A stretch of 51,882 nt of DNA from SURF-32 sp964648365 (GTDB lineage Bacteria; Planctomycetota; Phycisphaerae; UBA1845), in assembly GCA_964648365.1 (NCBI GenBank), contig CAZYLK010000021.1, positions 1-51,882 of the forward strand, in the 5' to 3' direction. Position 1 is the stretch's first letter, and each line of letters opens with the position of its first letter. The translations under genes and the position numbers were made by a program. The notes under the pieces are model-generated. The model was not told the DNA's origin. It did no database searches and saw only the letters and a program-made list of their open reading frames with translations. Below, piece after piece: positions 18,066 to 26,319 of the stretch.

Positions 18066-18652
18066 GCGGTCGCCGCCTCCTCGATCAACACAGGTCGCGC
18101 GTTGTCGCAATGCCGGGCCAGAATCATGTCCGCCAGTTCGCGCACCGCTCCGGCGCCGCCGCAGCGGCCCAGGACGACGTCAGCCGCCGCGGCCACGTCG
18201 TCATGCGCGTCCGCCGGCGCGACAGCGCAGCCGACGCGCTTCATGCACTCCAGGTCGTTGACGTCGTCCCCCACGTACACCACGTCGGCCGGGCGGACGC
18301 CACGCCTGGCGAGTTCCCGCTCCAGTTCGGCCGGCTTGTCCTGCACGCCTTGAATCACCGCGACCTTGAGCTTGCGGGCTCGCACGCCGACCACCGCCGA
18401 CGTCTCACCCGACAGGATCAGCACGTCGATCCCCGCGCGGCGCAGCATCTCTATGCCGAGGCCGTCGCGACGGCAGCAGATCACGGATTCGCGGCCATCG
18501 TCGCTCACGATGACGCGCCCGTCCGTCAGCACGCCGTCAAAGTCCAGCACCAGCAGCCCGATGTGAGCGGGAAGTGCGTCCGAAGATCGCGGGGCGCCCT
18601 CGGTGGGTATCGAACGATTCGATGAGTGATGTCTCGTGTTCGATCTGCGCAT
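18062..18652 (-). CDS. KdsC-like HAD phosphatase of the nonulosonate operon
   Basis: 196 residues, the usual size for the KdsC subfamily. Motif I is LVLDFDGVLTDG (Asp37, Asp39), motif II LILSGETS, the Lys is in QGVQDKP, and motif III is VVYVGDDVNDLECM. These enzymes remove phosphate from KDO-8-P or from NulO-9-P. With a NeuB-like synthase and a cytidylyltransferase in the same operon, a NulO-phosphate phosphatase is the more likely role, but KDO-type activity is not excluded. This is the first gene of a five-gene minus-strand operon; the next start overlaps its stop (GTGA). The first 30 residues are polar and variable. Confidence 0.85.
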   Translation of the reverse strand: MRRSNTRHHSSNRSIPTEGAPRSSDALPAHIGLLVLDFDGVLTDGRVIVSDDGRESVICCRRDGLGIEMLRRAGIDVLILSGETSAVVGVRARKLKVAVIQGVQDKPAELERELARRGVRPADVVYVGDDVNDLECMKRVGCAVAPADAHDDVAAAADVVLGRCGGAGAVRELADMILARHCDNARPVLIEEAATA

Positions 18653-18781
18653 CACGGTGGTTCACCGATGCCGTCACGGCGCAGACCCCTCTCCGGATCG
18701 GCGCAGGGCCGCCGTACGGTTGTTATCGGTATTCCACCGGGAAGGGCTTAACGTCGAGGTCGCCCGCTATCGTCAGAACAT

Positions 18782-18815
18782 GGCGAGGCGGCGAGGCGGC
18801 GAGGCGGCGAGGCGG
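18782..18815. repeat. 8-bp tandem repeat, four copies
   Basis: GGCGAGGC is repeated four times without error (18782-18813), followed by GG. It lies between the convergent-free 3' end of the membrane protein at 18844 and the start of the HAD phosphatase gene. Confidence 0.9.
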
Positions 18816-18843
18816 ACGCCGCGAGTCGCCCGGAGTGCGGCGG

Positions 18844-20421
18844 CTACTCGGTCCACGCCTTGATCATCGCCTGCTTCGCCCGTCGCGCTTCCATGAAATG
18901 CGTCGTGTAATAGACGATCGGGCTGTCCGCGACCGACCACAGGCGGTGGCGGTGTTCGGGGCGATCCACGTCTTCGTGCAAGACCCCTACCCGAGGAACG
19001 CCGGCCTCTTGCGCCAACCGGCGGGCTTCGGCCTCGGTGGAGACGCGCCGCGGCTGGTCTTCGCCGGGCACCCGGACCTCGAATCGCTTCGGGGCGTTCC
19101 AACCCTGCAAGTCGTACGCGAAGGCCCCCAGCACCTGGGCATAAACCGACCAGCCGACCAGAAGCACGAAGACCGCCAGCAACCGCCGCGACAGAGCTAC
19201 TCGGCCCATGACGGGCGCCAGGCACAGCGCAACGAACGGCATCGTGTCGACCAGCAGCCTGGGCCCGTACGACCAGCCCCCCCACCAGTCGAACCAGGCG
19301 AACGAGATCAGCATGGCCGCCGCGACGCCGATCGTCAGCGGACGCAGGAAGGCGAACGACGGATCGCGCCACGCCCGCACGCCCCCCCAGATCGCAAAGA
19401 CGACAAACGGCGAATACACCAGCAGCCCCCGCGACGGGCTGACCAGTTGCCCCGCCGCGTTGCCCGGCATGGCCGACACGCGCCAGACGTCCTCTGAACC
19501 GGTCTTGTACTGCGCAATCGCCTTGCCGCGTTCCGCCTGCCCGAAGTCCACCGGCGAACCGAGATAGTGCGTGTTGTAGGCCGCCAGCGCGATGCCGATC
19601 GGCAATCCGGCGAGCACGAACGGCAGCAACGCTTTGCGCTGGGCGATCAGCAGCCAGGTTCCCGCCGCCACGACGTAAACGGCGCTGGTCGGCCGGCAAA
19701 CCACCGCCGCCGCGTAGGCCAGACCGCAGAGCGCGGCGAAGAGCCGGCGCTCACCCGCTCGAAGCAGGCCATACGTCCCCAGCGTAAGGAAGAAAAGGTT
19801 AGGCCCATGCTGCCACAGCGTCTGACTGGCGAGGCTCCAGACGCAGGTTCCCAGACCGTACGCGGCCGCGATCAGCACCGCCTGCCGCTGCGGAACCCTC
19901 AGTGCGGCGATCAGGAAGACGATCGCGGCGGAGGCCGCCACCAGCGCAGCCGCTACGAACTTCGCGGCCAGCCACAGCGTCCGCGGCTGGTCGATGACAT
20001 CGGCGCCGACAGCGTGCAGCACGGCGAACAGGGGCAGCGCCGTCAGGCCCGCGCCCGGGCCGTACTGGCCGATGTACTCACCCTCCGTGCGCGTGGGAAG
20101 CAGGTAGTACTGCGTCCCGGCTACCTTGAGTGTTCCGTCTTCGTAGAGCTTCGGCAGGCGCGGATCCTGGCTCCATCGGCGAATCTGCGGAATCGGCTGC
20201 CGTCCGCGCTGGGTCTCCAGCGCCCAGTGAAACATGAACGGCATCTCGGCGGGCGAGAATGTGAGGTTGCCCTCGCTGAGGATGCTGACGGGCAGGTACA
20301 CGTTGGGCGTCGCGTCGTCGCCGGGCAGGAAGTCGCCATTGGACAGGTAGACGCCAAGCAGGGCCGCGAAAACGACGGCCGCGAGCAGGCCGTGCGACTT
20401 GGCGGCGGGCAGGTCATCCAT
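18844..20421 (-). CDS. polytopic membrane protein, GT39/ArnT-like in layout
   Basis: 525 residues with about ten hydrophobic segments in the first 400 and a soluble C-terminal tail of about 100 residues. It has the general build of lipid-linked-sugar glycosyltransferases: a first membrane helix, a large loop with acidic pairs (FLPGDDATPNVYLPVSIL), then EGEYIGQYGPGAGL, and multiple Ala/Leu-rich helices. I cannot point to a definitive catalytic motif. ATG 20421 (GAGAGG at a good distance) is preferred over ATG 20430, where that SD would touch the start codon. It starts 17 bp after the MFS gene, so the two form an operon. A surface-sugar transferase is the best guess because of the neighbouring glycan locus. 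Confidence 0.65.
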   Translation of the reverse strand: MDDLPAAKSHGLLAAVVFAALLGVYLSNGDFLPGDDATPNVYLPVSILSEGNLTFSPAEMPFMFHWALETQRGRQPIPQIRRWSQDPRLPKLYEDGTLKVAGTQYYLLPTRTEGEYIGQYGPGAGLTALPLFAVLHAVGADVIDQPRTLWLAAKFVAAALVAASAAIVFLIAALRVPQRQAVLIAAAYGLGTCVWSLASQTLWQHGPNLFFLTLGTYGLLRAGERRLFAALCGLAYAAAVVCRPTSAVYVVAAGTWLLIAQRKALLPFVLAGLPIGIALAAYNTHYLGSPVDFGQAERGKAIAQYKTGSEDVWRVSAMPGNAAGQLVSPSRGLLVYSPFVVFAIWGGVRAWRDPSFAFLRPLTIGVAAAMLISFAWFDWWGGWSYGPRLLVDTMPFVALCLAPVMGRVALSRRLLAVFVLLVGWSVYAQVLGAFAYDLQGWNAPKRFEVRVPGEDQPRRVSTEAEARRLAQEAGVPRVGVLHEDVDRPEHRHRLWSVADSPIVYYTTHFMEARRAKQAMIKAWTE

Positions 20422-20437
20422 CAATCGCATCCTCTCG

Positions 20438-21730
20438 TCAGGGCGTCACCGCCGCCGCCCGGCGTCTGCGCCGAAGCGCCCACTCGACGCCTACCGCCAG
20501 CAACAGGACCACCCCGAACAGCATGTACGGCGACCGCCGGCCGTAGATTTCCGCGGTATACCCGCCGCCAAACGAACCCGCCATGAATCCCAGCGAAAGC
20601 AGAATCTCGTGCAGCGTCATGAGCCTCGCCCGGCGCAAGCCGCCCGACACGCCATAGTACAGGTGCGACGCGTACAGAAAGCTGACGCCCAGACCCGCGA
20701 TGACCGAGCACAGGATCAGCCCGCCGCGCGAGTCCGCGCCGCCGCCGATCCACAACGACGCGGCCAGTACGACGTGCGCGAACCAGAACCACCCTACGCG
20801 GAAGTGCCAGATCGCAGACAGCCCCAGGAGCACGAAGCCCGCCGTCTGAGCGGCGTTGAAGCTGGTGCTGACGAGCGAAAACCGCGCCGCCGGCAGCCCC
20901 AGGTGGTTCTGCGCCACAACGGGCAGGTGATACCGCAGCAGGCCGACGGCCATGTAACTGCACACGAGCGCCAGACGTGCCATGGCGCGGAAGTCCGCGG
21001 TGCGCGGATCGAGGTCGCCGCCGGGTGGATCACCGCTCGCACGGGAGGAGACGCTCGCCGCGGCCGCGGGGGACTTTGCACCCGCGGCGGGTAGCGCCGG
21101 ACTCGTGGTGATCTCGGCCGCGGAGCGCCGCTCGGGCGCGGTCATGATCACGAATAGCACCACGCAGATCGCATGAAGCGCCGCGACGGCGACGAAGGCC
21201 GTGGACGTATCCGCCGAGTACAGCCCCCCCCCGACGAACGGACCGATGATCAGCCCGCCCGACCACGCGGCATTAAACCGCCCCAGCCGGCGATTCAGCG
21301 CCGCCCCTTCCGCGCCGGTCGAAATCAGCCCCATGACCAGCGGCCAGTGCCAGGCCGTCGCCACGCCGTACACCGCTACGGCTGCCAGCAGCATCTCTTT
21401 GCGCTGGGCGGCCGCCATCAGGAGCACGGCGCCGGTCAGCAGCACGTTGCCCGTCACCGCCATCCGCCTGGCATTGAATCGATCGAACAGCGCCGCGCTC
21501 GCCAGCATCGCGACGACGTAGCAGCCTTGGTACAGCCCGCCGACCAGTCCCACGTCACCGGCCGATCCACCGAGGTGGCCCATCCGGTACGGCAGCATGA
21601 CGAACATCGCGCCGAAGCAGGAGCTGGCCACGACCGAGATGGCCAGCAGCGTCGCGACGAACCACGCCGACGTCGCGGGCGAAACCCGCCCGCCGGATGG
21701 CGATTCGACCCCCACTGCCGTCGCAGACAT
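20438..21730 (-). CDS. major facilitator superfamily transporter
   Basis: 430 residues with 12 predicted membrane segments arranged as two sets of six, separated by a long polar loop of about 55 residues (PERRSAAEITTSPALPAAG...). A typical MFS loop 2-3 is seen (LFDRFNARRMAVTGNVLL). No substrate-specific motif is recognised. The start at ATG 21730 (GGGAG upstream) is preferred to the open frame up to 21769. It is the first gene of a two-gene unit with the membrane protein downstream. A run of nine C on the plus strand (21224-21232) encodes Gly-Gly-Gly within a helix. Confidence 0.82.
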   Translation of the reverse strand: MSATAVGVESPSGGRVSPATSAWFVATLLAISVVASSCFGAMFVMLPYRMGHLGGSAGDVGLVGGLYQGCYVVAMLASAALFDRFNARRMAVTGNVLLTGAVLLMAAAQRKEMLLAAVAVYGVATAWHWPLVMGLISTGAEGAALNRRLGRFNAAWSGGLIIGPFVGGGLYSADTSTAFVAVAALHAICVVLFVIMTAPERRSAAEITTSPALPAAGAKSPAAAASVSSRASGDPPGGDLDPRTADFRAMARLALVCSYMAVGLLRYHLPVVAQNHLGLPAARFSLVSTSFNAAQTAGFVLLGLSAIWHFRVGWFWFAHVVLAASLWIGGGADSRGGLILCSVIAGLGVSFLYASHLYYGVSGGLRRARLMTLHEILLSLGFMAGSFGGGYTAEIYGRRSPYMLFGVVLLLAVGVEWALRRRRRAAAVTP

Positions 21731-21831
21731 GCTCACGCGATGCTCCCGCCCCGGCTCCCTCGTCCGCACCGGCGGTCAGGGAGTCGGGGCAGGATGGTAT
21801 CGCGTTCGACCGAGAAAGAGCAAAGGCGCCG

Positions 21832-22611
21832 TCAGGCCACCAGCTCTTCCTCGAGGGCGTTGCCGAAGCGAGCCCGCAGGCGTTCCAGGATTTCTTTGTG
21901 GATCTGGCTGACCCGCGATTCGGAGAGGTCAAGCACCATTCCGATCTCGGCCATGGTCATGCCCTCGTAGTAGTAGAGCACGAGGACGAGGCGCTCTTCC
22001 CGGGCGAGGCCCTTGGTGATGTACTCGGTCAGCATCTGGCGGGCGACGGACTGCGTCGGGTCGTCCCCCTCCGGGTCGCGAACGTCCCAGGTGCGGCCGG
22101 TGCCGCCGGTGTGGCGGTCGTCCGGAGGTTCCATCGCGCTGAAATGGACTTCGCGGCCGAGTTGCGACAGACGGGAGAGTTGCTGGTAGCGGGCCACGGA
22201 GATGCCCATCTGGCGGGCAACGTCGGTGTGGCCGGGGGCGTATTCGGAGTTCAGATCGAGCGTTTCCTGGGCCATCATCCGCCGCTTCTCGAAGGTGCGA
22301 ACGGTGCGGCTCTGCGGGTCGAGGCTTCGCAGCCAGTCCATCACGGCGCCGGAGATACGCTGCTGGCAGAAGGTCTCGAACTTGGCCTTGCGTTCCGGGT
22401 CGTAGGCTTCCACCGCCTCGATCAGCCCATCGAAGGCAGCGCTGCATATCTCGTCGTACGACACCTGAGCCGGCAGCTTGCGGGTCAGCCTGGCGGCGTG
22501 CGTGTGGACCAGGTGGCTGTAGTGAACGACGAGCTGGTTTCTGAGCTCGACCTCGCGCGTCTTCAGGTACTTCGACCAGAGCTTCTCCACCGGCGCCTGA
22601 GGGGTGGCCAT
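21832..22611 (-). CDS. RNA polymerase sigma factor, FliA/WhiG (sigma28) type
   Basis: 259 residues with regions 2, 3 and 4 in order and no region 1.1. Region 2 is LVVHYSHLVHTHAARLTRKLP through YDEICSAAFDGLIEAVEAYDP and KFETFCQQRISGAVMDWLR, the typical sigma28/sigmaB spacing. Region 4 ends with YYEGMTMAEIGMVLDLSESR and VSQIHKEILERLR, the helix-turn-helix for the -35 element. Family members direct flagellar, sporulation or stress genes. No flagellar gene or anti-sigma factor is adjacent, so its regulon is unknown. The gene has its own promoter with a perfect TATAAT upstream. Confidence 0.92.
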   Translation of the reverse strand: MATPQAPVEKLWSKYLKTREVELRNQLVVHYSHLVHTHAARLTRKLPAQVSYDEICSAAFDGLIEAVEAYDPERKAKFETFCQQRISGAVMDWLRSLDPQSRTVRTFEKRRMMAQETLDLNSEYAPGHTDVARQMGISVARYQQLSRLSQLGREVHFSAMEPPDDRHTGGTGRTWDVRDPEGDDPTQSVARQMLTEYITKGLAREERLVLVLYYYEGMTMAEIGMVLDLSESRVSQIHKEILERLRARFGNALEEELVA

Positions 22612-22925
22612 CAGTTATCCTCCGCTAGGGTACAACCGAAAAGAACAGGTGAGACGCTGCCTTGCCTTCGCAACGGTTGGGTAGTTTAGGAAGACTAGGC
22701 ATTATAGGTAACATTGTACAACACAGATTCGGTCCGTCCAGCGGAATCTCGATAACTTTTTTTCCGGCCGGCCACGGTGCCATCGCTGAGCCAGCAGACC
22801 GCAACGGGGCGCTGTTGGCCATAAACTGTAAAAATAAAAAGGCTTACGGTCGGACGACAGGCGTAGGGCAGGCCCTGGTCGGCGGATCCGGCGGGGCCGG
22901 AGGGGGGCGAAATCGAGAGAATGCC
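22612..22925 (-). promoter_or_regulatory. leader and promoter region of the sigma factor gene
   Basis: Gene-free spacer of about 315 bp, AT-richer than its surroundings. On the minus strand a perfect TATAAT occurs (22706-22701), about 90 bp before the sigma factor start; the matching -35 is weak. TTGTACAA (palindromic, near 22715) sits just upstream of the -10 and could be an operator. A small TCCGGC-GGG-GCCGGA hairpin (22887-22901) follows the oxidoreductase gene. Confidence 0.5.
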
Positions 22926-25900
22926 TTACTCGGACGTCAGGGCTGAAGCTACCCATTCTAACGCGTGGGCAGGTGGGGAGCCGGTGTGGTGGTGAATCTG
23001 GTGCCGGCAACTGAAGCCGGTCACCGCTACGGCGGCGTCGGACTGCCGGATCGCCGGGAAGAGGCGGTGCTCGCCGATGCGCCGGGCGACGTCGTAGTGC
23101 TCCCGCTGGTGTCCGAATGCCCCGGCCATGCCGCAGCAGCCCGCGTCGAGCACGTTCATACGGCCGGCGAAAGCTCGCGCCAGGAGTTCGGCGCTGGCCG
23201 AGGGATCCGTCAACGCCTTCTGGTGGCAATGGACGTGGAGAGCCGCGTCGCCCTCCCGCGGTTCGAGTCGCAGGGCGTCCGGTGACGCGCGCAGCAGGTT
23301 TCCGAGGAACTCGTCGACGGTGAATACTGCGCCAGGGAAGCGCCGGACGCCGGGGACGTCCAGCAATCGCGGCATTTCGTCTACGAACGTGAGGATGCAA
23401 CTCGGCTCCACGCCGACGATGGGGGTGCCCTCGCGGGCGAACCGGACGAAGGTCCGCAGATTCATCTCAGCCCGCTGACGGGCTTCGTGCAGCAGGCCCT
23501 GACTGATGAGCGGGCGGCCGCAGCAGCCGTGCGGCGGGCAGAGCACCTCATACCCCGCGGCCTCGAGCAAGCGCACGGCCGCGATCCCCACCTGCGGTGT
23601 GAAGTAGTTCGTCCACGTGTCGGCAAAGAAGGCCACCGGCCCGCGCGGAGCGGCGGGCCTGCCGCGGCGGCGTCGATGGCGGCGCAGCCAGGCGCGAAAC
23701 GTCTGCGTCGCCAGCCTGGGCGGGGCGATGCGGCGATCCAGCCCGAAGCGCCACTCCGCAAGCCGCCGGGTCAGGCCAAGGCCGCCGATCAGGTTCATCA
23801 GCCGCGGCAGCCGGGAGGCCAGCGCGAGCCGCTCGGGCATGTCAGCGATGAACCGCGCCCCGCGATTCACCCCCCGCGCCAGGTTTACCGCGTGAAGGTA
23901 CTCCGCCTTGAGCCGGGCCATGTCGACGCCCGTCGGACATTCGGACTTGCACGCTTTGCAGGCCAGGCACAGGTCCATGACCTCCGCCAGGCGCGGGTCG
24001 GTCAAGCCGTCGAGCAGGCCGCCGTCGGAGAGGGCGATCCGCAAGGCGTTGGCCCGTGCCCGCGTCGTGTCGGTCTCGTCCCGCGTAGCCATGTACGAGG
24101 GGCACATCGTCCCGCCGAGCGTCTTGCGGCACGCCCCCACCCCGCTGCACATCTGAGCCATGCCCGCCGGTCCGCCGTGCTCGGCGAAGCTGAGCGTCGA
24201 CTTGACGTCGGTGCTGCGGTACCCCCCCCCGAAGCGAAGGTACTCCGTCATCGGCAGCGGATCGACGATCTTGCCTGGGTTGAGGATCCGCCGCGGGTCG
24301 AACAGATCCTTCACTTCGCGAAATGCTTCGAGAATTCTCGGCCCGTAGAGCTTCTGAAGCCACTGCGAGCGCAGCAGGCCGTCGCCGTGCTCGCCGGTCA
24401 TGGTGCCGCCGTAGCGCATCGCCAGGTCGCACACGCGCTCCGCGATTCGCGCCATGCGGGCGACGTCTGCTCCATCACGCAGGTTCAACACCGGCCGGAC
24501 ATGGATACAGCCGACGCTGGCGTGGGCGTAGTACCCGGCCTCGGCTGCGCCTTCGTCCGCCAGGATCTGTGCAAAGTCGGCGATGTAGTCCTTCAGTTTC
24601 GCCGGATCGACCGCGGTGTCCTCGACGAACGCATGGGATTGCCGTTCGCCGGGCTTCGACATCATCAGCCCAAGCCCGCTTGTCCGGACCGACCACACCT
24701 GTGCCTGCTGTCGCGGATCGAGCACGGGTACAGCCGGCAGGCCGATGCCTTCGGCGCCGGCCGCGTCGACGAACCGCTTCACGCGCTCCGCGGCGGCGTC
24801 GCTCGACTCGCCGAAGAACTCCACGATCAGCACCGCGCCAGGATCTGCCGTGATGAACGACTCGACGCGCAGATTCCCCGCCCCGCGGTGGGCGGCATCC
24901 AGGATCATCCGGTCGATCAGTTCCACGGCCGCGGGTTTGAACTCCAGACACTGTGGCGTTGCGGCCAGCGCAGCGCCGATGTCGGCGAAGTGCAGTATGA
25001 CCAGCCCTCGAGCCGCCGGCAGCGGCGTCAGCCGCAGCTTCGCTCGCACGACGATGCCAAGCGTGCCTTCGCTGCCGCAGAGCACCCCGATCGTCTCAGC
25101 CGGTGTCCCCGGCGGCCCCAGCCGGTCAAGTCCATAGCCGCCGTTGCTGCGCAACAGTTTCGGAAACCGCGCCGCGATCTCGTCGGCGTAACGATCCCGA
25201 ATGTCGCCGAGCGCCCGGGCGAGGCCGCCCGCGTTGGGAGTGAGCGAGTGAGGGAGTAAGGGAGTGAGGGAAGAAAAAGAAGAGGGCGCGGTTTGCGTAC
25301 CCAACGCAGGATCCGTCGAACCGTCCGGGACTGGAACTCCGTCCCCCTTCCGCGCTTCCCTGACTCCCTCGCTCCCTGACTCCCTCGCTCCCTTCTTCCC
25401 GAACGTCACCACCGAGCCATCCGCGAGCACGATCGTGAGTTCGAGCACGTGATCGACCGTGCGGCCGTGGACGATCGAATGCGCCCCGCACGAGTTGTTG
25501 GCGATCATGCCGCCGATGGTGGCGCGGCTGGCGGTGGCGACGTCGGGGGCGAAGTGCAATCCGTGCGGCGCGACGGTCGCGTTGAGTTCGTCCAGCACCA
25601 CGCCGGGTTCAACGGTCGCGGTCCGCCCCGCCGGGTCGATATCCAGGATGCGGTTCATGTGGCGAGAAAGATCGACCTGCACCCCCCCACCCACGGCGCC
25701 GCCCGTGAGTCCCGTGGCTGCGCCTCGCGGCGTCACCGTGACGCCGTGCTCCGCCGCGATGCGAACGGTCGCGACCACGTCCTCAACGCACTTCGGCATG
25801 ACCACGCCTACCGGCGTGATTTCGTAAATGCTCGCGTCGGTCGCGTAGAGCGTACGCGCCAGCGGGTCGAAGCGCACGTCGCCGCGCACGCGCTCCCGCA

Positions 25901-25964
25901 GGCGCGACGCCAGGCCCGATTCCCCGCCCGCAGCGGTGGTCGTCTTGAGCAGCGGCAGTTCCAT
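22926..25964 (-). CDS. FAD-linked oxidase / Fe-S oxidoreductase fusion (D-lactate or glycolate dehydrogenase type)
   Basis: 1012 residues combining GlcD-like and GlcF-like parts. N-terminal half: FAD_binding_4 (VTPRGAATGLTGGAVGGG, and GGMIANNSCGAHSIVHGRT) and the FAD-oxidase C domain. C-terminal half: Fe-S segments (CRKTLGGTMCPSY; CLACKACKSECPTGVD) and two CCG motifs (HGCCGRPLIS; DAGCCGMAGAFGHQ). Such proteins oxidise D-2-hydroxy acids and pass electrons to the quinone pool. The frame upstream of ATG 25964 runs into an N gap; 25964 matches the family start. Just after VTFGKKG, about 50 residues rich in Ser, Gly and Glu are encoded by a palindromic insert (25236-25392) that keeps the frame. 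Two G-runs (24222-24230, 25682-25688) encode Gly repeats. Confidence 0.9.
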   Translation of the reverse strand: MELPLLKTTTAAGGESGLASRLRERVRGDVRFDPLARTLYATDASIYEITPVGVVMPKCVEDVVATVRIAAEHGVTVTPRGAATGLTGGAVGGGVQVDLSRHMNRILDIDPAGRTATVEPGVVLDELNATVAPHGLHFAPDVATASRATIGGMIANNSCGAHSIVHGRTVDHVLELTIVLADGSVVTFGKKGARESGSEGVREARKGDGVPVPDGSTDPALGTQTAPSSFSSLTPLLPHSLTPNAGGLARALGDIRDRYADEIAARFPKLLRSNGGYGLDRLGPPGTPAETIGVLCGSEGTLGIVVRAKLRLTPLPAARGLVILHFADIGAALAATPQCLEFKPAAVELIDRMILDAAHRGAGNLRVESFITADPGAVLIVEFFGESSDAAAERVKRFVDAAGAEGIGLPAVPVLDPRQQAQVWSVRTSGLGLMMSKPGERQSHAFVEDTAVDPAKLKDYIADFAQILADEGAAEAGYYAHASVGCIHVRPVLNLRDGADVARMARIAERVCDLAMRYGGTMTGEHGDGLLRSQWLQKLYGPRILEAFREVKDLFDPRRILNPGKIVDPLPMTEYLRFGGGYRSTDVKSTLSFAEHGGPAGMAQMCSGVGACRKTLGGTMCPSYMATRDETDTTRARANALRIALSDGGLLDGLTDPRLAEVMDLCLACKACKSECPTGVDMARLKAEYLHAVNLARGVNRGARFIADMPERLALASRLPRLMNLIGGLGLTRRLAEWRFGLDRRIAPPRLATQTFRAWLRRHRRRRGRPAAPRGPVAFFADTWTNYFTPQVGIAAVRLLEAAGYEVLCPPHGCCGRPLISQGLLHEARQRAEMNLRTFVRFAREGTPIVGVEPSCILTFVDEMPRLLDVPGVRRFPGAVFTVDEFLGNLLRASPDALRLEPREGDAALHVHCHQKALTDPSASAELLARAFAGRMNVLDAGCCGMAGAFGHQREHYDVARRIGEHRLFPAIRQSDAAVAVTGFSCRHQIHHHTGSPPAHALEWVASALTSE
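25236..25392. repeat. in-frame palindromic insertion within the oxidoreductase gene
   Basis: A purine-rich arm 25236-25273 and its pyrimidine-rich partner 25355-25392, each 38 bp, match at 32 of 38 positions as an inverted repeat. Each arm is built from units like GGGAGTGA or GGGAGCGA. About 81 bp separate the arms. The whole element is an open frame in the host gene and adds about 52 residues to a conserved oxidase domain. Confidence 0.85.
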
Positions 25965-26121
25965 GCGGGACTGTATACCCGTTCGCGACGGGCTTTGCCC
26001 ATCGTGAGCGCCGCGCCAGATCGGGGGCGGGCGGGCGCGAGCGGGTCGGGTAGTGATGGAATCAGGACCACTGGCTCGTAGCCGCACTTCGCCGCTGCTC
26101 AGCCGTACGACCTGAGTCCAG

Positions 26122-26221
26122 NNNNNNNNNNNNNNNNNNNNNNNNNNNNNNNNNNNNNNNNNNNNNNNNNNNNNNNNNNNNNNNNNNNNNNNNNNNNNNN
26201 NNNNNNNNNNNNNNNNNNNNN
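26122..26221. other. assembly gap (100 N)
   Basis: Exactly 100 N, the conventional size for a gap of unknown length. The right flank has the direct repeat GTGCCACCCGC (about 26240 and 26261). Nothing can be said about genes lost here. Confidence 0.99.
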
Positions 26222-26319
26222 CGGCCTCGAAGACGAGACCGTGCCACCCGCGCGGCGAGAGTGCCACCCGCCGATGATGTCACGCACCTCTCGCGGCAGA
26301 CGTCGCGGCATCGCGCGTC

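Noticed and set aside
25965..26267. N-terminal extension of the oxidoreductase through the first gap
   Set aside because: The family start coincides with ATG 25964; upstream codons are non-conserved and pass through N.
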